Both the position numbers and the translations under genes were made by a program. From Vespa crabro (taxonomy: Eukaryota > Arthropoda > Insecta > Hymenoptera > Vespidae): DNA of 64,000 nt. The notes beneath the pieces were generated by a model. The model saw only the letters and a program-made list of their open reading frames with translations. It was not told where the DNA came from and made no database searches. This document shows positions 51,442 to 63,280 of the stretch, piece by piece (position 1 is the first letter of the stretch; each line of letters opens with the position of its first letter). The DNA lies in NCBI RefSeq assembly GCF_910589235.1, contig NC_060955.1:12234837-12298836 (forward strand). Reading direction: 5' to 3'.

Positions 51442-52794
51442 CCTTGTGTCTTAACGTATATACGTTTTTTCGTTCATAATGGCGTACCATCGTAATACGA
51501 AATAATGAAATCTCATTCAAATTCAATTAGTTTATATTCTGTCGACGCATAATAAAGATTACAACAAGAATATATCTTCCTGACTGTGTGTAAATAGAAG
51601 TTTTCACATGAAAATTGTCGAAAAATGAGATCGACAAATGCGAATTTTGTTAAATGCTGAGATAAAATCGTGAACACATTGAAATTACTCGTACCACAGC
51701 TTCAGAAATGTTTCCAATCTATTCGGACATTGTATTTCTGAAGATCAAACATTTATTTTATCTTGGAATCGACGTTATAACCTTGTTTCATATGTTATAT
51801 ACGATTATTAGCTCATAAAGAAGTATCATCGAAATACGAAATTTGAAAGCTCAATCAATATCAATGCTATTATATTCTGTCGACGCAGAATACACAATGG
51901 AACAAGAACATAAGTTTGTCACTATGTGTAAATACGAGTTTCAACATGAATATTGTAGAAAAATGAGATCGACACATGCGAATTTCTTTAATTGCAGAGA
52001 TGTAATCGTGAAATCATTGAACTTACTCGTACCACAGCTTGAGAAATGTTTCCAATCTATTCGGACATTGTATTTCTGAAGATCAAACATCCATTTTATC
52101 TTGGAATCGACGTTATAACCTTGTTTCATATTTTATATACGATTATTAGCTCATAAAGAATTATCATCGAAATACGAAATTTGAAATCTCAATCAATATC
52201 AATGCTATTATATTCTATCGACGCAGAATATACAATGGAACAAGATCATAAGTTTGTCACTATGTGTAAATACGAGTTTTAACATGATTATTGTCGAAAA
52301 TTGAGATCGACACATGCGAATTTCGTTAATTGCTGAGATTTAATCGTGAAAGCATTGAACTTACTCGTACCACAGCTTGAGAAATGTTTCCAATCGATTC
52401 GGACATTGTATTTCTGAAGATCAAACATCCATTTTATCTTGGAATCGACGTTATAACCTTGTTTCATATTTTATATACGATTATTAGCTCATAAAGAAGT
52501 ATCATCGAAATACGAAATTTGAAATCTCAATCAATATCAATGCTATTATATTCTATCGACGCAGAATATACAATGGAACAAGATCATATGTTTGTCAATA
52601 TGTGTAAATACGAGTTTCAACATGAATATTGTAGAAAAATGAGATCGACACATGCGAATTTCGTTAATTGCTGAGATTTAATCGTGAAAGCATTGAACTA
52701 ACTCGTACCACAGCTTGAGAATTGTTTCCAATCGATTCGGACATTGTATTTCTGAAGATCAAACATCTATTTTATCTTGGAATCGACGTTTTAA
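51442..52794. repeat. 4-mer HOR, variant O (1353 bp)
   Basis: Starts are 51442, 51781, 52119 and 52457. The second monomer is the B of the 5-mer (TCATATGTTATATACG, GAAAGCTCAATC, GAATACACAATGG) joined to an A-type 3' end. It has no in-frame stop for 78 codons on the plus strand, but starts with TTG and is not considered a gene. The A has CATCGTAATACG. Confidence 0.86.
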
Positions 52795-53809
52795 CCTTGT
52801 GTCTTAACGTATATACGTTTTTTCGTTCATAATGGCGTACCATCGAAATACGAAATAATGAAATCTCATTCAAATTCAATTAGTTTATATTCTGTCGACG
52901 CATAATAAAGATTACAACAAGAATATATCTTCCTGACTGTGTGTAAATAGAAGTTTTAACATGAAAATTGTCGAAAAATGAGATCGACAAATGCGAATTT
53001 TGTTAAATGCTGAGATAAAATCGTGAACACATTGAAATTACTCGTACCACAGCTTCAGAAATGTTTCCAATCAATTCGGACATTGTATTTCTGAAGATCA
53101 AACATTTATTTTATCTTGGAATCGACGATATAACCTTTTTTCATATTTTATATACGATTATTAGCTCATAAAGAAGTATCATCGAAATACGAAATTTGAA
53201 ATCTCAATCAATATCAATGCTTTTATATTCTATCGACGCAGAATATACAATGGAACAAGAACATAAGTTTGACACTATGTGTAAATACGAGTTTTAACAT
53301 GATTATTGTCGAAAATTGAGATCGACACATGCGAATTTCTTTAATTGCTGAGATGTAATCGTGAAATCATTGAACTTACTCGTACCACAGCTTGAGAAAT
53401 GTTTTCAATCTATTCGGACATTGTATTTCTGAAGATCAAACATCCATTTTATCTTGGAATCGACGTTATAACCTTGTTTCATATTTTATATACGATTATT
53501 AGCTCATAAAGAAGTATCATCGAAATACGAAATTTGAAATCTCAATCAATATCAATGCTTTTATATTCTATCGACGCAGAATATACAAAGGAACAAGATC
53601 ATAAGTTTGTCACTATGTGTAAATACGAGTTTCAACATGAATATTGTAGAAAAATGAGATCGACACATGCGAATTTCGTTAATTGCTGAGATTTAATCGT
53701 GAAATTATTGAACTAACTCGTACCACAGCTTGAGAATTGTTTCCAATCGATTCGGACATTGTATTTCTGAAGATCAAACATCTATTTTATCTTGGAATCG
53801 ACGTTTTAA
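52795..53809. repeat. 4-mer HOR, variant P, contracted to a 3-mer (1015 bp)
   Basis: Starts are 52795, 53134 and 53472. Variant P is marked by GACGATATAACC at the end of the A and CCTTTTTTCATATT at the start of the hybrid, plus TTTGACACTATG and GTTTTCAATC. The third monomer of the full unit is missing. Private: GAAATTATTGAAC near 53702. Confidence 0.86.
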
Positions 53810-55162
53810 CCTTGTGTCTTAACGTATATACGTTTTTTCGTTCATAATGGCGTACCATCGAAATACGAAATAATGAAATCTCATTCAAATTCAATTAGTT
53901 TATATTCTGTCGACGCATAATAAAGATTACAACAAGAATATATCTTCCTGACTGTGTGTAAATAGAAGTTTTCACATGAAAATTGTCGAAAAATGAGATC
54001 GACAAATGCGAATTTTGTTAAATGCTGAGATAAAATCGTGAACACATTGAAATTACTCGTACCACAGCTTCAGAAATGTTTCCAATCTATTCGGACATTG
54101 TATTTCTGAAGATCGAACATTTATTTTATCTTGGAATCGACGTTATAACCTTGTTTCATATGTTATATACGATTATTAGCTCATAAAGAAGTATCATCGA
54201 AATACGAAATTTGAAAGCTCAATCAATATCAATGCTATTATATTCTGTCGACGCAGAATACACAATGGAACAAGAACATAAGTTTGTCACTATGTGTAAA
54301 TACGAGTTTCAACATGAATATTGTAGAAAAATGAGATCGACACATGCGAATTTCTTTAATTGCAGAGATGTAATCGTGAAATCATTGAACTTATTCGTAC
54401 CACAGCTTGAGAAATGTTTCCAATCTATTCGGACATTGTATTTCTGAAGATCAAACATCCATTTTATCTTGGAATCGACGTTATAACCTTGTTTCATATT
54501 TTATATACGATTATTAGCTCATAAAGAATTATCATCGAAATACGAAATTTGAAATCTCAATCAATATCAATGCTATTATATTCTATCGACGCAGAATATA
54601 CAATGGAACAAGATCATAAGTTTGTCACTATGTGTAAATACGAGTTTTAACATGATTATTGTCGAAAATTGAGATCGACACATGCGAATTTCGTTAATTG
54701 CTGAGATTTAATCGTGAAAGCATTGAACTTACTCGTACCACAGCTTGAGAAATGTTTCCAATCTATTCGGACATTGTATTTCTGAAGATCAAACATCCAT
54801 TTTATCTTGGAATCGACGTTATAACCTTGTTTCATATTTTATATACGATTATTAGCTCATAAAGAAGTATCATCGAAATACGAAATTTGAAATCTCAATC
54901 AATATCAATGCTATTATATTCTATCGACGCAGAATATACAATGGAACAAGATCATATGTTTGTCAATATGTGTAAATACGAGTTTCAACATGAATATTGT
55001 AGAAAAATGAGATCGACACATGCGAATTTCGTTAATTGCTGAGATTTAATCGTGAAAGCATTGAACTAACTCGTACCACAGCTTGAGAATTGTTTCCAAT
55101 CGATTCGGACATTGTATTTCTGAAGATCAAACATCTATTTTATCTTGGAATCGACGTTTTAA
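53810..55162. repeat. 4-mer HOR, variant O (1353 bp)
   Basis: Starts are 53810, 54149, 54487 and 54825. Same markers as the unit at 51442 (GAAAGCTCAATC, GAATACACAATGG), with CTTATTCGTACC in place of CTTACTCGTACC. Private: AAGATCGAACATTT near 54110. Confidence 0.87.
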
Positions 55163-56515
55163 CTTTGTGTCTTAACGTATATACGTTTTTTCGTTCATAA
55201 TGGCGTACCATCGAAATACGAAATAATGAAATCTCATTCAAATTCAATTAGTTTATATTCTGTCGACGCATAATAAAGATTACAACAAGAATATATCTTC
55301 CTGACTGTGTGTAAATAGAAGTTTTAACATGAAAATTGTCGAAAAATGAGATCGACAAATGCGAATTTTGTTAAATGCTGAGATAAAATCGTGAACACAT
55401 TGAAATTACTCGTACCACAGCTTCAGAAATGTTTCCAATCAATTCGGACATTGTATTTCTGAAGATCAAACATTTATTTTATCTTGGAATCGACGATATA
55501 ACCTTTTTTCATATTTTATATACGATTATTAGCTCATAAAGAAGTATCATCGAAATACGAAATTTCAAATCTCAATCAATATCAATGCTTTTATATTCTG
55601 TCGACGCAGAATACACAATGGAACAAGAACATAAGTTTGTCACTATGTGTAAATACGAGTTTCAACATGAATATTGTAGAAAAATGAGATCGACACATGC
55701 GAATTTCTTTAATTGCAGAGATGTAATCGTGAAATCATTGAACTTATTCGTACCACAGCTTGAGAAATGTTTCCAATCTATTCGGACATTGTATTTCTGA
55801 AGATCAAACATCCATTTTATCTTGGAATCGACGTTATAACCTTGTTTCATATTTTATATACGATTATTAGCTCATAAAGAATTATCATCGAAATACGAAA
55901 TTTGAAATCTCAATCAATATCAATGCTATTATATTCTATCGACGCAGAATATACAATGGAACAAGATCATAAGTTTGTCACTATGTGTAAATACGAGTTT
56001 TAACATGATTATTGTCGAAAATTGAGATCGACACATGCGAATTTCGTTAATTGCTGAGATTTAATCGTGAAAGCATTGAACTTACTCGTACCACAGCTTG
56101 AGAAATGTTTCCAATCTATTCGGACATTGTATTTCTGAAGATCAAACATCCATTTTATCTTGGTATCGACGTTATAACCTTGTTTCATATTTTATATACG
56201 ATTATTAGCTCATAAAGAAGTATCATCGAAATACGAAATTTGAAATCTCAATCAATATCAATGCTATTATATTCTATCGACGCAGAATATACAATGGAAC
56301 AAGATCATATGTTTGTCAATATGTGTAAATACGAGTTTCAACATGAATATTGTAGAAAAATGAGATCGACACATGCGAATTTCGTTAATTGCTGAGATTT
56401 AATCGTGAAAGCATTGAACTAACTCGTACCACAGCTTGAGAATTGTTTCCAATCGATTCGGACATTGTATTTCTGAAGATCAAACATCTATTTTATCTTG
56501 GAATCGACGTTTTAA
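55163..56515. repeat. 4-mer HOR, P/O recombinant unit (1353 bp)
   Basis: Starts are 55163, 55502, 55840 and 56178. The A and the start of the second monomer are variant P (GATATAACC, CCTTTTTTC, ATTTCAAATCTC, GCTTTTATATTC). From TGTCGACGCAGAATACAC on, it is variant O. The switch lies between 55591 and 55599. The unit starts CTTTGTGTC, and has TTGGTATCG near 56163, both private. Confidence 0.87.
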
Positions 56516-57868
56516 CCTTGTGTCTTAACGTATATACGTTTTTTCGTTCATAATGGCGTACCATCGAAATACGAAATAATGAAATCTCATTCAAATTCAA
56601 TTAGTTTATATTCTGTCGACGCATAATAAAGATTACAACAAGAATATATCTTCCTGACTGTGTGTAAATAGAAGTTTTAACATGAAAATTGTCGAAAAAT
56701 GAGATCGACAAATGCGAATTTTGTTAAATGCTGAGATAAAATCGTGAACACATTGAAATTACTCGTACCACAGCTTCAGAAATGTTTCCAATCAATTCGG
56801 ACATTGCATTTCTGAAGATCAAACATTTATTTTATCTTGGAATCGACGATATAACCTTTTTTCATATTTTATATACGATTATTAGCTCATAAAGAAGTAT
56901 CATCGAAATACGAAATTTCAAATCTCAATCAATATCAATGCTTTTATATTCTATCGACGCAGAATATACCATGGAACAAGAACATAAGTTTGACACTATG
57001 TGTAAATACGAGTTTTAACATGATTATTGTCGAAAATTGAGATCGACACATGCGAATTTCTTTAATTGCTGAGATGTAATCGTGAAATCATTGAACTTAC
57101 TCGTACCACAGCTTGAGAAATGTTTTCAATCTATTCGGACATTGTATTTCTGAAGATCAAACATCCATTTTATCTTGGAATCGACGTTATAACCTTGTTT
57201 CATATTTTATATACGATTATTAGCTCATAAAGAATTATCATCGAAATACGAAATTTGAAATCTCAATCAATATCAATGCTATTATATTCTATCGACGCAG
57301 AATATACAATGGAACAAGATCATAAGTTTGTCACTATGTGTAAATACGAGTTTTAACATGATTATTGTCGAAAATTGAGATCGACACATGCGAATTTCGT
57401 TAATTGCTGAGATTTAATCGTGAAAGCATTGAACTTACACGTACCACAGCTTGAGAAATGTTTCCAATCTATTCGGACATTGTATTTCTGAAGATCAAAC
57501 ATCCATTTTATCTTGGAATCGACGTTATAACCTTGTTTCATATTTTATATACGATTATTAGCTCATAAAGAAGTATCATCGAAATACGAAATTTGAAATC
57601 TCAATCTATATCAATGCTTTTATATTCTATCGACGCAGAATATACAAAGGAACAAGATCATAAGTTTGTCACTATGTGTAAATACGAGTTTCAACATGAA
57701 TATTGTAGAAAAATGAGATCGACACATGCGAATTTCGTTAATTGCTGAGATTTAATCGTGAAAACATTGAACTAACTCGTACCACAGCTTGAGAATTGTT
57801 TCCAATCGATTCGGACATTGTATTTCTGAAGATCAAACATCTATTTTATCTTGGAATCGACGTTTTAA
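56516..57868. repeat. 4-mer HOR, variant P (1353 bp)
   Basis: Starts are 56516, 56855, 57193 and 57531. Shares ATATACCATGGAAC (near 56966) and CTTACACGTACC (near 57434) with the following unit at a shift of exactly 1353 bp. Private: GACATTGCATTTC near 56807. Confidence 0.88.
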
Positions 57869-59221
57869 CCTTGTGTCTTAACGTATATACGTTTTTTCGT
57901 TCATAATGGCGTACCATCGAAATACGAAATAATGAAATCTCATTCAAATTCAATTAGTTTATATTCTGTCGACGCATAATAAAGATTACAACAAGAATAT
58001 ATCTTCCTGACTGTGTGTAAATAGAAGTTTTAACATGAAAATTGTCGAAAAATGAGATCGACAAATGCGAATTTTGTTAAATGCTGAGATAAAATCGTGA
58101 ACACATTGAAATTACTCGTACCACAGCTTCAGAAATGTTTCCAATCAATTCGGACATTGTATTTCTGAAGATCAAACATTTATTTTATCTTGGAATCGAC
58201 GATATAACCTTTTTTCATATTTTATATACGATTATTAGCTCATAAAGAAGTATCATCGAAATACGAAATTTCAAATCTCAATCAATATCAATGCTTTTAT
58301 ATTCTATCGACGCAGAATATACCATGGAACAAGAACATAAGTTTGACACTATGTGTAAATACGAGTTTTAACATGATTATTGTCGAAAATTGAGATCGAC
58401 ACATGCGAATTTCTTTAATTGCTGAGATGTAATCGTGAAATCATTGAACTTACTCGTACCACAGCTTGAGAAATGTTTTCAATCTATTCGGACATTGTAT
58501 TTCTGAAGATCAAACATCCATTTTATCTTGGAATCGACGTTATAACCTTGTTTCATATTTTATATACGATTATTAGCTCATAAAGAATTATCATCGAAAT
58601 ACGAAATTTGAAATCTCAATCAATATCAATGCTATTATATTCTATCGACGCAGAATATACAATGGAACAAGATCATAAGTTTGTCACTATGTGTAAATAC
58701 GAGTTTTAACATGATTATTGTCGAAAATTGAGATCGACACATGCGAATTTCGTTAATTGCTGAGATTTAATCGTGAAAGCATTGAACTTACACGTACCAC
58801 AGCTTGAGAAATGTTTCCAATCTATTCGGACATTGTATTTCTGAAGATCAAACATCCATTTTATCTTGGAATCGACGTTATAACCTTGTTTCATATTTTA
58901 TATACGATTATTAGCTCATAAAGAAGTATCATCGAAATACGAAATTTGAAATCTCAATCTATATCAATGCTTTTATATTCTATCGACGCAGAATATACAA
59001 AGGAACAAGATCATAAGTTTGTCACTATGTGTAAATACGAGTTTCAACATGAATATTGTAGAAAAATGAGATCGACACATGCGAATTTCGTTAATTGCTG
59101 AGATTTAATCGTGAAAACATTGAACTAACTCGTACCACAGCTTGAGAATTGTTTCCAATCGAATCGGACATTGTATTTCTGAAGATCAAACATCTATTTT
59201 ATCTTGGAATCGACGTTTTAA
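57869..59221. repeat. 4-mer HOR, variant P, tandem copy (1353 bp)
   Basis: Starts are 57869, 58208, 58546 and 58884. Nearly identical to the preceding unit, including the ACCATGG variant (near 58321), so it looks like the most recent tandem duplication in the window. Private: CAATCGAATCGG near 59157. Confidence 0.88.
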
Positions 59222-60574
59222 CCTTGTGTCTTAACGTATATACGTTTTTTCGTTCATAATGGCGTACCATCGAAATACGAAATAATGAAATCTCATTCAA
59301 ATTCAATTAGTTTATATTCTGTCGACGCATAATAAAGATTACAACAAGAATATATCTTCCTGACTGTGTGTAAATAGAAGTTTTCACATGAAAATTGTCG
59401 AAAAATGAGATCGACAAATGCGAATTTTGTTAAATGCTGAGATAAAATCGTGAACACATTGAAATTACTCGTACCACAGCTTCAGAAATGTTTCCAATCA
59501 ATTCGGACATTGTATTTCTGAAGATCAAACATCCATTTTATCTTGGAATCGACGTTATAACCTTGTTTCATATTTTATATACGATTATTAGCTCATAAAG
59601 AATTATCATCGAAATACGAAATTTCAAATCTCAATCAATATCAATGCTTTTATGTTCTATCGACGCAGAATATACAATGGAACAAGAACATAAGTTTGTC
59701 AATATGTGTAAATACGAGTTTTAACATGAATATTGTCGAAAATTGAGATCGACACATGCGAATTTCTTTAATTGCAGAGATGTAATCGTGAAATCATTGA
59801 ACTTATTCGTACCACAGCTTGAGAAATGTTTCCAATCTATTCGGACATTGTATTTCTGAAGATCAAACATCCATTTTATCTTGGAATCGACGTTATAACC
59901 TTGTTTCATATTTTATATACGATTATTAGCTCATAAAGAATTATCATCGAAATACGAAATTTGAAATCTCAATCAATATCAATGCTATTATATTCTATCG
60001 ACGCAGAATATACAATGGAACAAGAACATAAGTTTGTCACTATGTGTAAATACGAGTTTTAACATGATTATTGTCGAAAATTGAGATCGACACATGCGAA
60101 TTTCGTTAATTGCTGAGATTTAATCGTGAAAGCATTGAACTAACTCGTACCACAGCTTGAGAAATGTTTCCAATCTATTCGGACATTGTATTTCTGAAGA
60201 TCAAACATCCATTTTATCTTGGAATCGACGTTATAACCTTGTTTCATATTTTATATACGATTATTAGCTCATAAAGAAGTATCATCGAAATACGAAATTT
60301 GAAATCTCAATCTATATCAATGCTTTTATATTCTATCGACGCAGAATATACAAAGGAACAAGATCATAAGTTTGTCACTATGTGTAAATACGAGTTTCAA
60401 CATGAATATTGTAGAAAAATGAGATCGACACATGCGAATTTCGTTAATTGCTGAGATTTAATCGTGAAAACATTGAACTAACTCGTACCACAGCTTGAGA
60501 ATTGTTTCCAATCGATTCGGACATTGTATTTCTGAAGATCAAACATCTATTTTATCTTGGAATCGACGTTTTAA
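59222..60574. repeat. 4-mer HOR, variant H (1353 bp)
   Basis: Starts are 59222, 59561, 59899 and 60237. Shares TTTATGTTCTATC and TTTGTCAATATG with the unit at 50089. Its third monomer has AACAAGAACAT and GAACTAACTCG where the earlier H units have AACAAGATCAT and GAACTTACTCG. Confidence 0.87.
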
Positions 60575-61927
60575 CCTTGTGTCTTAACGTATATACGTTT
60601 TTTCGTTCATAATGGCGTACCATCGAAATACGAAATAATGAAATCTCATTCAAATTCAATTAGTTTATATTCTGTCGACGTATAATAAAGATTACAACAA
60701 GAATATATCTTCCTGACTGTGTGTAAATAGAAGTTTTCACATGAAAATTGTCGAAAAATGAGATCGACAAATGCGAATTTTGTTAAATGCTGAGATAAAA
60801 TCGTGAACACATTGAAATTGCTCGTACCACAGCTTCAGAAATGTTTCCAATCTATTCGGACATTGTATTTCTGAAGATCAAACATTTATTTTATCTTGGA
60901 ATCGACGTTATAACCTTGTTTCATATGTTATATACGATTATTAGCTCATAAAGAAGTATCATCGAAATACGAAATTTGAAAGCTCAATCAATATCAATGC
61001 TATTATATTCTGTCGACGCAGAATACACAATGGAACAAGAACATAAGTTTGTCACTATGTGTAAATACGAGTTTCAACATGAATATTGTAGAAAAATGAG
61101 ATCGACACATGCGAATTTCTTTAATTGCAGAGATGTAATCGTGAAATCATTGAACTTATTCGTACCACAGCTTGAGAAATGTTTCCAATCTATTCGGACA
61201 TTGTATTTCTGAAGATCAAACATCCATTTTATCTTGGAATCGACGTTATAACCTTGTTTCATATTTTATATACGATTATTAGCTCATAAAGAATTATCAT
61301 CGAAATACGAAATTTGAAATCTCAATCAATATCAATGCTATTATATTCTATCGACGCAGAATATACAATGGAACAAGATCATAAGTTTGTCACTATGTGT
61401 AAATACGAGTTTTAACATGATTATTGTCGAAAATTGAGATCGACACATGCGAATTTCGTTAATTGCTGAGATTTAATCGTGAAAGCATTGAACTTACTCG
61501 TACCACAGCTTGAGAAATGTTTCCAATCTATTCGGACATTGTATTTCTGAAGATCAAACATCCATTTTATCTAGGAATCGACGTTATAACCTTGTTTCAT
61601 ATTTTATATACGATTATTAGCTCATAAAGAAGTATCATCGAAATACGAAATTTGAAATCTCAATCAATATCAATGCTATTATATTCTATCGACGCAGAAT
61701 ATACAATGGAACAAGATCATATGTTTGTCAATATGTGTAAATACGAGTTTCAACATGAATATTGTAGAAAAATGAGATCGACACATGCGAATTTCGTTAA
61801 TTGCTGAGATTTAATCGTGAAAGCATTGAACTAACTCGTACCACAGCTTGAGAATTGTTTCCAATCGATTCGGACATTGTATTTCTGAAGATCAAACATC
61901 TATTTTATCTTGGAATCGACGTTTTAA
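60575..61927. repeat. 4-mer HOR, variant O (1353 bp)
   Basis: Starts are 60575, 60914, 61252 and 61590. Same markers as 53810, including CTTATTCGTACC. Private: GTCGACGTATAATAAAG near 60680, GAAATTGCTCG near 60826 and TATCTAGGAATCG near 61570. Confidence 0.87.
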
Positions 61928-63280
61928 CCTTGTGTCTTAACGTATATACGTTTTTTCGTTCATAATGGCGTACCATCGAAATACGAAATAATGAAATCTC
62001 ATTCAAATTCAATTAGTTTATATTCTGTCGACGCATAATAAAGATTACAACAAGAATATATCTTCCTGACTGTGTGTAAATAGAAGTTTTAACATGAAAA
62101 TTGTCGAAAAATGAGATCGACAAATGCGAATTTTGTTAAATGCTGAGATAAAATCGTGAACACATTGAAATTACTCGTACCACAGCTTCAGAAATGTTTC
62201 CAATCAATTCGGACATTGTATTTCTGAAGATCAAACATTTATTTTATCTTGGAATCGACGATATAACCTTTTTTCATATTTTATATACGATTATTAGCTC
62301 ATAAAGAAGTATCATCGAAATACGAAATTTCAAATCTCAATCAATATCAATGCTTTTATATTCTATCGACGCAGAATATACAATGGAACAAGAACATAAG
62401 TTTGACACTATGTGTAAATACGAGTTTTAACATGATTATTGTCGAAAATTGAGATCGACACATGCGAATTTCTTTAATTGCTGAGATGTAATCGTGAAAT
62501 CATTGAACTTACTCGTACCACAGCTTGAGAAATGTTTTCAATCTATTCGGACATTGTATTTCTGAAGATCAAACATCCATTTTATCTTGGAATCGACGTT
62601 ATAACCTTGTTTCATATTTTATATACGATTATTAGCTCATAAAGAATTATCATCGAAATACGAAATTTGAAATCTCAATCAATATCAATGCTATTATATT
62701 CTATCGACGCAGAATATACAATGGAACAAGATCATAAGTTTGTCACTATGTGTAAATACGAGTTTTAACATGATTATTGTCGAAAATTGAGATCGACACA
62801 TGCGAATTTCGTTAATTGCTGAGATTTAATCGTGAAAGCATTGAACTTACTCGTACCACAGCTTGAGAAATGTTTCCAATCTATTCGGACATTGTATTTC
62901 TGAAGATCAAACATCCATTTTATCTTGGAATCGACGTTATAACCTTGTTTCATATTTTATATACGATTATTAGCTCATAAAGAAGTATCATCGAAATACG
63001 AAATTTGAAATCTCAATCTATATCAATGCTTTTATATTCTATCGACGCAGAATATACAAAGGAACAAGATCATAAGTTTGTCACTATGTGTAAATACGAG
63101 TTTCAACATGAATATTGTAAAAAAATGAGATCGACACATGCGAATTTCGTTAATTGCTGAGATTTAATCGTGAAAACATTGAACTAACTCGTACCACAGC
63201 TTGAGAATTGTTTCCAATCGATTCGGACATTGTATTTCTGAAGATCAAACATCTATTTTATCTTGGAATCGACGTTTTAA
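61928..63280. repeat. 4-mer HOR, variant P (1353 bp)
   Basis: Starts are 61928, 62267, 62605 and 62943. Has GATATAACC, CCTTTTTTC and TTTGACACTATG but ATACAATGG, not the ACCATGG of the units at 56516 and 57869. Private: TTGTAAAAAAATGAG near 63115. Confidence 0.87.
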
